Assembly: GCF_014641695.1 (NCBI RefSeq)
Contig: NZ_BMIF01000016.1
Span: forward strand, 18,047-82,046
Direction of reading: 5' to 3'
Source: Nitratireductor aestuarii
GTDB lineage: Bacteria; Pseudomonadota; Alphaproteobacteria; Rhizobiales; Rhizobiaceae
Length of the DNA stretch: 64,000 nt
Position 1 is the stretch's first letter. Every line of letters starts with the position of its first letter. The position numbers and the translations under genes are program-made. The notes beneath the pieces were generated by a model. It did not search any database. It saw only the letters and a program-made list of their open reading frames with translations, and was not told the origin of the DNA. Positions 33,209 to 41,845 of this stretch are shown piece by piece.

Positions 33209-34333
33209 ATGGCTTATTCGTTCGCAAATGTACCGATCGCGGATCTCATAGGTCCCGTTGTCCGTGCGTCGACAGCGCTGGCGCGGCTGGATGAGCGGCT
33301 TCGCATGAGCTCCGTGCAGGAGGGGTGGACCGAACGCACCCACTTTGCCGACGCTGCCGCCGCCCTTTGGCTGGAGGGCGAGCTGGTGCAGCTGGAAGAT
33401 CTCGTTCTCCATGATGAGCGTATGGATGTTCGTCCGCCGACGCATGAACTGACGCGCGCCCATGCGGTGCTGCGCGCCCGCCGCCGCGTCCATTCCGCCA
33501 AGCCGGATTGGGCGCTTTCGCCGCCGGGTCTGCGCGAACTGGCTGGCTTCGGTGATCAGGATGAAAATGCCGGAAGGCTGAACCAATCCATACCAGCCGA
33601 AGACCTTGAGGAGCCCGAGCCCGAAGAAGATCCGTTGGCCGCCCACTTTGCGGCACTTGACGCGGTGCTGGAGCGCACCAACCAGATTCTTAAGGGAAAG
33701 AAGGTCGAGCCAAGGGCGAAGGATACGGCCGAAGAACCTTCGTCCAGCCGCGAGGAACGCCCGTCGCTCGTCTATGACCTGGATTGGGACGAGGACGCGC
33801 GGATGGCCGAATGGACATCTGTTGTTGATCAGACCACCGGTCTTCCCGCCATGTTGCGTGCGGTGATCGCGCTCGACGCCTGGGGTCAGATCGAGGTGCT
33901 GCAGCACGGCGGATGGCTTGGCGGACTGCTCGTCGCCTCGCTGCTGCGCAGGGATGGCCTCACCCTGCATCATCTGCCCTGCCTTCACCTTGGCAGCCGC
34001 AACATTGCGCGGGAACTGCGCCGGTCGCCCGATCAAACGCGTCGTCTGCTGGCGCTTCTCTCTTCGATCGAGGCTGCCGTGGAACTGGGCCTCAAGGAGC
34101 ACGACAAGCTCGTACTCGCCAAGGCCCAGATGGAACGGCGGTTGGTAAACCGGCGCTCGAACTCGAAGTTGCCGGACCTGGTCGATCTCGTGCTGTCCCG
34201 GCCTGTGGTTACCACCACGATGATCCAGAAGGCGCTGAAGGTGACCCAGCAGGGCGCGATCAATCTGGTCGAAGAACTGGCGCTGCGTGAAATGACCGGC
34301 CGCAAGCGCTTCCGCGCCTGGGGCGTACTCTAG
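33209..34333 (+). CDS. DUF1612-type protein (RHE_PE00001-like)
   Basis: This is a 374-residue protein of a conserved rhizobial family usually annotated with DUF1612 and a C-terminal helix-turn-helix. Seen: an N-terminal helical region with RTHFADAAAALWLEGELVQLEDLVLHD near 44-70, an acidic low-complexity linker (about 130-190), LRAVIALDAWGQIEVLQHGGWLGGLLVASLLRR near 220-250, and a C-terminal winged-helix-like segment (RPVVTTTMIQKALKVTQQGAINLVEEL near 330-356). Known: the family is frequent on rhizobial plasmids; its function is not established, and a DNA-binding or plasmid-related role has been suggested only by the HTH. It stands alone between two unrelated units. Confidence 0.75.
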   Translation: MAYSFANVPIADLIGPVVRASTALARLDERLRMSSVQEGWTERTHFADAAAALWLEGELVQLEDLVLHDERMDVRPPTHELTRAHAVLRARRRVHSAKPDWALSPPGLRELAGFGDQDENAGRLNQSIPAEDLEEPEPEEDPLAAHFAALDAVLERTNQILKGKKVEPRAKDTAEEPSSSREERPSLVYDLDWDEDARMAEWTSVVDQTTGLPAMLRAVIALDAWGQIEVLQHGGWLGGLLVASLLRRDGLTLHHLPCLHLGSRNIARELRRSPDQTRRLLALLSSIEAAVELGLKEHDKLVLAKAQMERRLVNRRSNSKLPDLVDLVLSRPVVTTTMIQKALKVTQQGAINLVEELALREMTGRKRFRAWGVL

Positions 34334-34394
34334 AACAAATGAGGGGTGCAATGGTCGAGAAGAAGGCTGATCGTTGGCAGCACGTGAGGCAGAA

Positions 34395-35960
34395 ATGACA
34401 GACATTCAGGCTCCACCATTCCACGCGCCCGTCGATGACATCCTGTTCAGTCTCGAACACGTCGCGCGGGCAGACCGTCTAAGGGATTGGGACGGAGAAC
34501 TCGCCCGCGAGGTGATTACCCATTTCGCCAGTTTTGCCGAAGAGCGCATCGCGCCGCTCAACGCCAGCGGCGATGTCGAGGGTTGCCGCCTCGAAAATGG
34601 CCGTGTGAAAATGCCGGAGGGTTTTGCCCAAGTCTATCGCGAGCTCGCGGAGCAGGGCTGGCACGGGATTTCTGCCCCTGAAACTCATGGCGGCCAGAAC
34701 CTGAACCATGCGATTGTCGCCAGCGTCTGCGAAATCTTTGCCGGCGCAAACCACTCGCTCCAGATGGTCGCGGGGCTGGTGCCGGGAGCGATCAGCACGC
34801 TCGTGCGCTTCGGTACGGAAGAGCAGCAGCAGAGGCTTATACCGCCACTGGTCGATGGAGGCTGGCTTGCGACCATGGCGCTGACCGAGCCCGGTTCCGG
34901 CTCTGATCTATCCACCATCCGCATGCGTGCAACGCGCGACGGCGACGCCTGGCGGATCGATGGCGAAAAGATCTTCATCTCCGGCGGCGATCAGGACATT
35001 TCTGAAGGCATCCTGCATCTCGTTCTGGCCCGCACCGGAAGCATGGAGGAAGGGTCGCGGGGCCTGAGCCTTTTCGCCTGTCTTTCCCACCTGCCCAACG
35101 GCGAGCGCAACAGCGTCAGCGTCACCCGCATCGAGGAGAAGCTCGGGCTTCACGCTTCGCCCACATGCCAGCTGGCCTTTGACGGCGCCCGGGCGGAGCT
35201 GGTTGGTGAATTGGGCATGGGCCTCAAGGCCATGTTTGCGCTGATGAACCACGCGCGCCTCGACGTGGCGTTGCAGGGTGTGGCGCACGCTGCAAGGGGT
35301 GCCGATCTTGCACGGCGCTATGCGGCCGAACGTCTGCAGGGTCGCGACAGAAGCGGCCAGCCTGTTACCATCGACCAGCATGCCGATGTCGCCCGCATGA
35401 TCAAGGAAGCCGATGCCTGGGCCGTGGGCGGTCGCGCGCTGGTGCATCTGACCATGGTCGAAGGGGAACTGACCGGCGGCGAGGCGCTTCTCTCGTTCAT
35501 GACACCTATCTGCAAATGGCTCTGCACGGAAGGCGGCATCCGGGGGGCCGACCTCGCCATCCAGGTGATGGGGGGGTACGGCTATCTGCGCGAATTCGGC
35601 GCGGAGCAGAACTGGCGTGACGCTCGCATCTGCGCCATCTACGAAGGCGCCAACGGCATCCATGCCCTGACCAACGCTACCCGCTCGCTCAAGAGCGATG
35701 GTGGGGCAGGCGCTGCAGCTTTCGTGGCGCTTCTGCGGGAAAGCGGATCGGAGCTTCACGAACAGGCGCATCGCTGGGAGGCTGAGGCTAGGCGCATTGC
35801 ATCAATGTCTGACCCGTCAGCAGAAGCGCATGATTTCATGCGACTGACGGCTACCTCCGCCTGGCTTGCAGTCTGGGCACGAATTAAAAAAGTAGCAGAA
35901 GCCACGGAAAATGCTCGCTATCTGAAGCTGGCGAAGCGTGCGTCTACCATGTCATTTTAA
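34395..35960 (+). CDS. acyl-CoA dehydrogenase (long, DmdC-like type)
   Basis: This is a 521-residue FAD acyl-CoA dehydrogenase of the longer subfamily related to 3-methylmercaptopropionyl-CoA dehydrogenase. Seen: the flavin-domain ALTEPGSGSDLSTIRMRAT, IDGEKIFISGGDQDI, IEEKLGLHASPTCQLAF, and AIYEGANGIHAL near the catalytic-base position of this class (Glu in YEG). A C-terminal helical extension of about 100 residues is typical of the long form. The start at 34395 is preferred to a TTG 21 bases upstream. Known: it introduces the alpha,beta double bond into an acyl-CoA and passes electrons to ETF. Inferred: it oxidises the acyl-CoA made by the AMP-dependent ligase of this region. Confidence 0.9.
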   Translation: MTDIQAPPFHAPVDDILFSLEHVARADRLRDWDGELAREVITHFASFAEERIAPLNASGDVEGCRLENGRVKMPEGFAQVYRELAEQGWHGISAPETHGGQNLNHAIVASVCEIFAGANHSLQMVAGLVPGAISTLVRFGTEEQQQRLIPPLVDGGWLATMALTEPGSGSDLSTIRMRATRDGDAWRIDGEKIFISGGDQDISEGILHLVLARTGSMEEGSRGLSLFACLSHLPNGERNSVSVTRIEEKLGLHASPTCQLAFDGARAELVGELGMGLKAMFALMNHARLDVALQGVAHAARGADLARRYAAERLQGRDRSGQPVTIDQHADVARMIKEADAWAVGGRALVHLTMVEGELTGGEALLSFMTPICKWLCTEGGIRGADLAIQVMGGYGYLREFGAEQNWRDARICAIYEGANGIHALTNATRSLKSDGGAGAAAFVALLRESGSELHEQAHRWEAEARRIASMSDPSAEAHDFMRLTATSAWLAVWARIKKVAEATENARYLKLAKRASTMSF

Positions 35961-36656
35961 CTACGCTACCCGGCGGGGCTCCGGTGCGAAGGGGCTGAGG
36001 CCGAGCCACTGCTGCATGGCCTTGGCGATGGCCGGATCGCCGTCCAGTTCAAGGTGACCCGCCTCGATTTCCTTGCGGACGACGGTCAGCCCCATCCAGA
36101 TCGCGGTCATGCTGCGCAGCGAACTTGTGACCAGCAGATCAACCTCGAAGCCTGGGTCGAACCCACAGAGGTCGACCGTGCCGCCATCGACGACCAGCCA
36201 CCAGCACTGCTTTGCCGGTGGAAGTTCGGGGTACTGAAACTGAATCGTGCAGCGTCGCGGCGGCAATGGCTCTGGATTGAGGTTACGCCGCATGTCCCAC
36301 ATGAGCAGTGACGGGTCCAGATTCTTCAAGGAAAGCTGGGATTCCACCCATCTCTGGCCCCAGAAGCCAAGACCCAGGATGATCGGCCGCAAGTCCTCGC
36401 CAGCTTCGGTCAGATGATATTCTACGACGCCGCTCTCATTGCGACGCGTCTGCACGACGCCAGCGCGTTCCAGTTCCTTCAGGCGCTTGGAAAGAAGGGC
36501 AGGCGACATGCGTGGCACGCCCCGGCGCAGGTCGTTGAAACGCGTCGTTCCGCATAAAAGCTCGCGCACGACAAGGGTTGTCCATCGGGAGCACACAATC
36601 TCCGACGCCATGGAAACGGGGCAGAATTGTCCGTAGCTTCCCCGGTCTTCCATCAA
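35961..36656 (-). CDS. HxlR-family winged-helix regulator with C-terminal extra domain
   Basis: This is a 231-residue regulator. Seen: the HxlR winged helix at residues about 5-105 (CSRWTTLVVRELLCGTTRFNDLRRGVPRMSPALLSKRLKELERAGVV), followed by a 110-residue C-terminal domain resembling the SCP2-type domain found in some HxlR proteins, which may bind a lipid or acyl ligand. It converges directly on the acyl-CoA dehydrogenase at 34395-35960 (the two stops are adjacent) and is divergent from the one at 36796. Inferred: it controls one or both acyl-CoA dehydrogenase genes. Confidence 0.88.
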   Translation of the reverse strand: MMEDRGSYGQFCPVSMASEIVCSRWTTLVVRELLCGTTRFNDLRRGVPRMSPALLSKRLKELERAGVVQTRRNESGVVEYHLTEAGEDLRPIILGLGFWGQRWVESQLSLKNLDPSLLMWDMRRNLNPEPLPPRRCTIQFQYPELPPAKQCWWLVVDGGTVDLCGFDPGFEVDLLVTSSLRSMTAIWMGLTVVRKEIEAGHLELDGDPAIAKAMQQWLGLSPFAPEPRRVA

Positions 36657-36795
36657 AGACCCTCCGTCAACATGTTTATAAATATCGCAAAACCAGAAGC
36701 TCCGCCAGAGATTGCTAGTACAGATCGTGAACTGGACGGTTTTGGCGGATTGGCGGAACCTGAACTCCTATCGTGCTGGTAGGAGGAGAAACCTG

Positions 36796-37953
36796 ATGAA
36801 CAGCGCAATTGCGGAAGCTAGTGCAGAACGACTGACGAAATTCGATGGAGGAGCTGCGGTCCGCGAGATCAGCAGCATCCTGGCCGAACGTGCCTCCCGC
36901 TTTGACGAAAGCGACACGTTCGTTGCCGAGAACTACACCCTTCTGAAAGAGGCAGGGCTCGTTGAGGCAGGTGTGCCGATGGAACTGGGTGGAGGCGGTC
37001 TGGAGGTCGCGGAGCTCGCCGACATGTTGCGTCAGATGGCGCATGCGTGCAGCTCAACGGCGCTCGCATTTTCCATGCACACGCACCAGGTGGCCGTGCC
37101 CGCGTGGCGCTGGCGCTACCAGAAAGTGGCGGTTGTCGAACCGCTGCTGAAGCGCATCGCGACGGAAAAGATCATCATCCTCTCAAGCGGCGGATCTGAC
37201 TGGATCGGCGGATCTGGCAAGGCCACCAAGGTTGACGGCGGCTACAGGATCTCCGCGCGCAAGACATTTACCTCAGGTGCGCTCGCAGGCGATATCTTGA
37301 TGACGGGCGCGGTGGTGGAAACCGAAACCGGGCCGACCGTCATCCACTTCGGTGCGCCGATGAAGGCGGCGGAAGTCACTGTGCAGGACACCTGGCATGC
37401 GCTCGGTATGCGTGGCACGGGTTCGCACGACGTGGTGCTGGACGAGTTGTTCGTTCCTGATGCCGCCGTGGCCTTTTCACGCAAGGCTGGCGAGTGGCAC
37501 CCGGTGTTTCAGATCATCGCGACCGTCGCCTTCCCGCTGATCTACGCGGTCTATCTCGGTGTTGCGGAGCGGGCTTGCGATATCGCACTGGAACTGGCGC
37601 AGAAGAAGAGCTCCAGCCCAATTGCCCTTGATCTGGCGGGCAAGATGGAGACTACGCTTCGGGCCGCGCAGCTTGCTCACCGCTGGATGCTGGATACGGT
37701 TGAGCTCAACGCTCCGTCGGCTGCCACCGTCAACGAGGTCATGATCGGCCGCACGCTGGTTGCCCAGAATGCGATCCGCACTGTGGAGCTGGCGATGGAG
37801 CTTGCCGGAGGACCGGGCTTCTACAGGCACAATGGGCTGGAGCGGCTGTTCCGCGACATCCAGGGCGCCCGGTTCCACCCGTTGCAGGCCGGACCGCAGG
37901 CGCAATACGCTGGTGCCATGGCCTTCGGTCAGGACGTCTCGAAGATTTTCTGA
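36796..37953 (+). CDS. acyl-CoA dehydrogenase-family flavoprotein
   Basis: This is a 385-residue protein of the acyl-CoA dehydrogenase superfamily. Seen: the N-terminal helical domain (LLKEAGLVEAGVPMELGGGGLEVAELADMLRQMAHAC), the middle beta-domain (TKVDGGYRISARKTFTSGA), DTWHALGMRGTGSHDVVLDELFVP, and C-terminal GGPGFYRHNGLERLFRDIQGARFHPLQ. The GMRGTGSHD segment and the RDIQGARFHPL ending are shared with the DszC/SfnB/hydroxylase-like branch, so a flavin monooxygenase or dehydrogenase role is possible. The start at 36796 has AGGAGGAG upstream. It is divergent from the HxlR gene. Confidence 0.85.
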   Translation: MNSAIAEASAERLTKFDGGAAVREISSILAERASRFDESDTFVAENYTLLKEAGLVEAGVPMELGGGGLEVAELADMLRQMAHACSSTALAFSMHTHQVAVPAWRWRYQKVAVVEPLLKRIATEKIIILSSGGSDWIGGSGKATKVDGGYRISARKTFTSGALAGDILMTGAVVETETGPTVIHFGAPMKAAEVTVQDTWHALGMRGTGSHDVVLDELFVPDAAVAFSRKAGEWHPVFQIIATVAFPLIYAVYLGVAERACDIALELAQKKSSSPIALDLAGKMETTLRAAQLAHRWMLDTVELNAPSAATVNEVMIGRTLVAQNAIRTVELAMELAGGPGFYRHNGLERLFRDIQGARFHPLQAGPQAQYAGAMAFGQDVSKIF

Positions 37954-37959
37954 ACCTCC

Positions 37960-37993
37960 AAAAAAAGCGGTCCTGCCCGAAAGGACAGGACCG
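37960..37993 (-). terminator. intrinsic terminator of the minus-strand ligase/ABC operon
   Basis: The stem CGGTCCTG (37968-37975) pairs with CAGGACCG (37986-37993). In the minus direction it is followed by a run of T (A run at 37960-37966 on the plus strand). It ends the operon that runs from 45806 to 38047. Confidence 0.75.
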
Positions 37994-38011
37994 AAGTCAG
38001 GGTGAAACTTT

Positions 38012-38041
38012 GGCCCGGCTCTGGTGGGAGCCGGGCCTTTT
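38012..38041 (+). terminator. intrinsic terminator of the acyl-CoA dehydrogenase gene
   Basis: A 10-bp stem, GGCCCGGCTC (38012-38021) and GAGCCGGGCC (38028-38037), with a 6-base loop and TTTT at 38038-38041. It faces the minus-strand terminator at 37960-37993; the pair insulates the two convergent units. Confidence 0.8.
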
Positions 38042-38046
38042 CGTTG

Positions 38047-39735
38047 TTATCGGGCGTAGAGCCGGTCGAGGCGTACGATCTTGCCGACGACCGCAAGGGC
38101 GATGATCGTGAAGAGGATCAGCACAGCGGAGATCGCATGGGCGGTCGGTTCAAGGCTGAAGGTCGATTCAGCGTAGATGCGGACCGGAAGCGTCGTCATG
38201 CGGGCGGTGGTAAGGAAGCTCGTCACCGTGACTTCGCCGAAGCTCAGGAGGAAGCCCACGATGCCAGCCGCGAACAGTCCCGGCGCCAGACCCGGCAGGA
38301 TGATCAGGAAGAACCGCTTGATGCCGTTAGCGCCGAGGCTAGCGGCTGCCTCTTCCTGCGACCTGTCGAGTGCCATGACGGAGGTCGTCAGCAGCGTGAT
38401 CGCAAAGGGCAGGATCACGATGACGTGGATCGCCATCAGGCCGATGAAGGGCGGGATGATGACGTAAAGCTGCAGCAGGCGCAGCATGCCCACGCCGATC
38501 GCCACGTTCGGCAAGGTGAGCGGCAGCAGCCAGAAAGCTACCAGCATGGATCGGCCGCGGAAGGGGAAGCGCGCCAGCGCAAAGGCCGCGGGGAGTGCCA
38601 GAGCGATGGCTGCAACCATCGATGCCAGAGCAAGCTGCACCGAAATCCAGAACGCGTCCGCATAGGTGCCGGCAAAGAACACCTGCTCATACCACTTGAG
38701 CGTGAAGCCCTTGAAGCCAGCAGCCGTTGCCTGCGGTACGTCGTTGAAGCTCTGGACGAACACCAGGCCCAGCGGCAGCAGGAGCAGCAGCAGCGACATC
38801 AGCAGGAGGATCCTGGAAACGATCGGACCGAGCGCGTCGACCCAGGGAACGAGCCAGCGCGGAATGCTCAGGGGTCGGCTCGGCTTTCCCTTCAACCATG
38901 GCATGAGACGGGTGAACCCGATCGTGCAAAGGGCTGCGAAAGAAAGCCCGATGACGGTCATCGCAATCGTCAGAGCTGCGGCAAGCGGTGCATTGAGGTT
39001 CTTGATCGCCTCCTGCAGCACCAGCATGCTAGTCGTCCAGACCTTCTTGCCGCCCAGGAGGGTTGCGGAGACATAGGCGGTAGACGCCATCAGGAAGACG
39101 ATGACGGAGCCAGCGCGCAAGCCGGGCAAGGAAAGCGGCAGGTCAACGGTGAGGAAGCGAACGGCAGGGGAAGCGCCAAGACTTTGAGCAGCTTCATGAA
39201 CACGTGGAGATGTGTTCTGCAGGTTGTCGTAGAGCGCCAGCACCATGAAGGGCAGGAACACCTGCGTGAGGGCGACGATCACCGCGCCATGGGTGAAGAG
39301 CATGCTGCGGGCGGGCGGAATGCCGACCCAACCCGTTACGGTGTTGATCAGGCCCTCAGGAGAGAGAAGCAGCATGATGCCGAGGGATCGGACGACAACG
39401 TTCGTCAGCAGGGGAATGAGGATGACCGAAAAGGCGATCGCGCGGTATTTGACCGGCATGCGCGCCAGCCAGTAGGCAAGCGGGTAGCCGAGCACGGCCG
39501 CCACGACAGTCACCGCGAGCGACAGCAGCACGGTCTCGGAGATCACGCCGAGATAGAAAGTGTCGGAGACAATTTCCGTATATTGAGCGAGAGAGGGGGC
39601 CATGAGGATCGGCCCGAACGGGTCGGGATACTCGTGCAATGACAGCACGAGTACCACGAACATTGGTGCAGCAAAGGCGAGCAGCAACCAGAGGGTGACC
39701 GGTGCTGCAAGCACCGGTCCGATCCAACGGTTCAT
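38047..39735 (-). CDS. ABC transporter permease, fused two-domain (polyamine/iron type)
   Basis: This is a 562-residue membrane protein made of two complete permease units in tandem (each about six helices). Seen: two EAA loops that contact the ATPase, EAAQSLGASPAVRFLTVDLP near 196-215 and EEAAASLGANGIKRFFLIILP near 478-498. The first half resembles PotB, the second PotC. Known: in most systems these are separate genes; the fused form occurs in Fe3+ and some polyamine-like systems. Its start overlaps the binding-protein stop by four bases. It is the last gene of the minus-strand operon starting at 45806. Confidence 0.9.
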   Translation of the reverse strand: MNRWIGPVLAAPVTLWLLLAFAAPMFVVLVLSLHEYPDPFGPILMAPSLAQYTEIVSDTFYLGVISETVLLSLAVTVVAAVLGYPLAYWLARMPVKYRAIAFSVILIPLLTNVVVRSLGIMLLLSPEGLINTVTGWVGIPPARSMLFTHGAVIVALTQVFLPFMVLALYDNLQNTSPRVHEAAQSLGASPAVRFLTVDLPLSLPGLRAGSVIVFLMASTAYVSATLLGGKKVWTTSMLVLQEAIKNLNAPLAAALTIAMTVIGLSFAALCTIGFTRLMPWLKGKPSRPLSIPRWLVPWVDALGPIVSRILLLMSLLLLLLPLGLVFVQSFNDVPQATAAGFKGFTLKWYEQVFFAGTYADAFWISVQLALASMVAAIALALPAAFALARFPFRGRSMLVAFWLLPLTLPNVAIGVGMLRLLQLYVIIPPFIGLMAIHVIVILPFAITLLTTSVMALDRSQEEAAASLGANGIKRFFLIILPGLAPGLFAAGIVGFLLSFGEVTVTSFLTTARMTTLPVRIYAESTFSLEPTAHAISAVLILFTIIALAVVGKIVRLDRLYAR

Positions 39736-40784
39736 CCAGCAATCTCCCGGTCATATCGCGCTTGCCACTTCGGACGGCTCGCGTTGATCAGATCCCAGTC
39801 GAAGTCGACGAGCTTGGAGACGGCTTCTTCACCGAGCACCAGCTTTGGCTTCAGGTCTTCCGGAATGGTGAGATCGTTCACCGTTGGCGAGTAGTAGAGC
39901 TCGCGAGAGTAGGCCAGCATGCAGGGCTCGGAAAGGTGCAGGTTGACCCACTCTTCGGCGAGCTTCTGGTTGCGCGTGCCTTCGGTGATGCAGGCCACGT
40001 TCATGGCGAGCGCCTGGCCTTCTTCCGGCGAAGCGATCTCGATGTTCGGGTTGCGGCTTTCCGCATAGGTGCGGGTGAAGCTGCCGAACTCAACGGAGAG
40101 GTCGCAGATGTCCTGGTCGAACATTTCGAACAGCTGCGCCTGGCTCGACTGGATGGCAGCGAAGGGCTTCAGTTCCTTGACCTTCTCGACCACCAGATCG
40201 AAGTCCTTCTCGGTGCCGCCCCAGGCGCGGGCAGTCATCATCAGGGCAGAGATGCCTTCAGCGCCGAGACCATCCGGCCATGCGATGCGGCCCTTCCATT
40301 CCGGGTTCCACATGTCCTTCCAGGACGTGATCGGCTTCGATGCCTTGCGCTTGTCGTAGACGATCGTGCAGGGGTTGAAGGCAACGCCGTAGCCGCCCCT
40401 ACGTGCGCTCGGGTAGAGGGCTTCAAAGCGCTCGACGTTGGGGGTCGGCTCCTGCGTCACGCCATCCTTGACGGCCTGGCGGCTCTCGTAGATGTTGAGG
40501 TAGAGCACGTCGAAGCTCGGGCGGCCGCGTTCTGCATAGGCGCGGGCGCGGCGCTCACCGGTACCGCCGAGCACGTAGCTGACCTTGCAGCCATACTTCT
40601 CGACCAGCGGCTTCTCGACGTATTCCTTGACGATCTTTTCCTGGGCACCGCCCCAGACGCCGACGACGAGCTCGTCACCCTTCTTGGGTTCAGCAACGGC
40701 CCGCTTGACGAAGTGGGCGGGAGCGGCAAGCCCAACGCCTGCGCCAGCGATCAGCCTGGTGAAATTACGACGCGTGATGTTCAT
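39732..40784 (-). CDS. ABC transporter substrate-binding protein (PotD/family 1 type)
   Basis: This is a 350-residue periplasmic binding protein. Seen: a Tat-like signal (ITRRNFTRLIAGAGVGLAAPA near 3-23), then GDELVVGVWGGAQEKIVKEYVEKPLVEKYG, the start typical of PotD/FbpA-like group proteins, and TSWKDMWNPEWKGRIAWPDG near 145-164. The start at 40784 is chosen because it places the RR motif at residues 5-6. Known: relatives bind polyamines, opines, iron complexes or other cations. It is encoded between the ATPase and the fused permease. Confidence 0.9.
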   Translation of the reverse strand: MNITRRNFTRLIAGAGVGLAAPAHFVKRAVAEPKKGDELVVGVWGGAQEKIVKEYVEKPLVEKYGCKVSYVLGGTGERRARAYAERGRPSFDVLYLNIYESRQAVKDGVTQEPTPNVERFEALYPSARRGGYGVAFNPCTIVYDKRKASKPITSWKDMWNPEWKGRIAWPDGLGAEGISALMMTARAWGGTEKDFDLVVEKVKELKPFAAIQSSQAQLFEMFDQDICDLSVEFGSFTRTYAESRNPNIEIASPEEGQALAMNVACITEGTRNQKLAEEWVNLHLSEPCMLAYSRELYYSPTVNDLTIPEDLKPKLVLGEEAVSKLVDFDWDLINASRPKWQARYDREIAG

Positions 40785-40813
40785 TTTGCATTCCCCTCGG
40801 TTTGAGTTTTGTT

Positions 40814-41845
40814 TCAGATGAATGTTGCCCCGCCCGGTTGGGCTTGAATGCTGCATGAGGAACCAACTGCAGGCGGCGGAGTGAGAGAGGGCACCATCAG
40901 GCGCACCATGCCGGACGCCGTCTGTACGTCGACCTCGTAGGTGTCGCCGAGATAAGCGGTGCGAACGAGCGTTCCGCTAAGATCGAGCGGGCCACCAGGC
41001 TTGTTGCCAAGTTCCAGGCGTGAGGCGCGCAGCACGAGGCGGGTTGCGCCTGCCGGTGCGCCGTCGCAGACGAGGCCATTGGCGAGAAAGACGCCATTTT
41101 CCGTGCGGCCCTCGATGACGGTTCGGTCACCCAGGAAGGAGGCAGTGAACGCGGAGCTCGGTGCATCGCACAGCGCCTCTGGCGAACCGATTTCCATCAG
41201 CAGGCCCTTGCTCATGACAGCCACGCGGTCGGACATGGCGAGAGCTTCCTGCTGGTCGTGGGTCACGAAAATGGTGGTGATGCCAAGACGCTGCTGCAGC
41301 GAGCGGATTTCGCTGCGCATTTCGGCGCGCAGGTGGGCGTCAAGGTTCGACAGCGGCTCGTCGAGCAGCAGGACGTCCGGCTCAATCACAAGAGCGCGGG
41401 CGAGCGCCACGCGCTGCTGCTGGCCGCCCGACATCTGGGTCGGGTAACGGTCAAGAAACGCGCCGAGACCCACGGTGGCAAGCGCTGCTGCGGCGCGTTC
41501 GCGGATTTCGTTCTTGCTGACCTGGCGCATGCGCAGGCCGAAGCCCACGTTGTCGAGCGCCGTCAGATGCGGGAACAGCGCGTAAGACTGGAACACCACG
41601 CCGATATTGCGGGTGTGCACCGGCTTCTGGCTTATGTCCTGACCGCCAAGGATGATGCGGCCGCTCGTGGGCTTGATGAAGCCGGCGATCATGCGCAGCG
41701 TCGTCGTCTTGCCACAGCCTGATGGGCCGAGCAGCGATACAAGCTCGCCCTTTGCGACTTCGATCGTCAGCTCGCTGACGGCAATGGAGTCACCGTATGT
41801 GGCGGTGACAGCATCCAGGGTAAGGTAATGCTTATCTGCAGACAT
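40814..41845 (-). CDS. ABC transporter ATP-binding protein (PotA type)
   Basis: This is a 343-residue ATPase. Seen: Walker A GPSGCGKTT at 40-48, Q-loop VVFQSYALFPHLT, signature MSGGQQQR at 138-145, Walker B VLLLDEP at 158-164 and the H-loop VTHDQQEAL. It has a C-terminal OB/TOBE domain of about 100 residues, as in polyamine, iron and sugar importers. The start overlaps the end of the CocE-like gene by 14 bases. It powers the fused permease at 38047-39735. Confidence 0.95.
   Translation of the reverse strand: MSADKHYLTLDAVTATYGDSIAVSELTIEVAKGELVSLLGPSGCGKTTTLRMIAGFIKPTSGRIILGGQDISQKPVHTRNIGVVFQSYALFPHLTALDNVGFGLRMRQVSKNEIRERAAAALATVGLGAFLDRYPTQMSGGQQQRVALARALVIEPDVLLLDEPLSNLDAHLRAEMRSEIRSLQQRLGITTIFVTHDQQEALAMSDRVAVMSKGLLMEIGSPEALCDAPSSAFTASFLGDRTVIEGRTENGVFLANGLVCDGAPAGATRLVLRASRLELGNKPGGPLDLSGTLVRTAYLGDTYEVDVQTASGMVRLMVPSLTPPPAVGSSCSIQAQPGGATFI

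Noticed and set aside
38002..39642. 546-codon plus-strand frame opposite the fused permease
   Set aside because: It is rich in Gln, Arg, Asp and Glu, as expected of the antisense of hydrophobic codons; the permease with two EAA loops is real.
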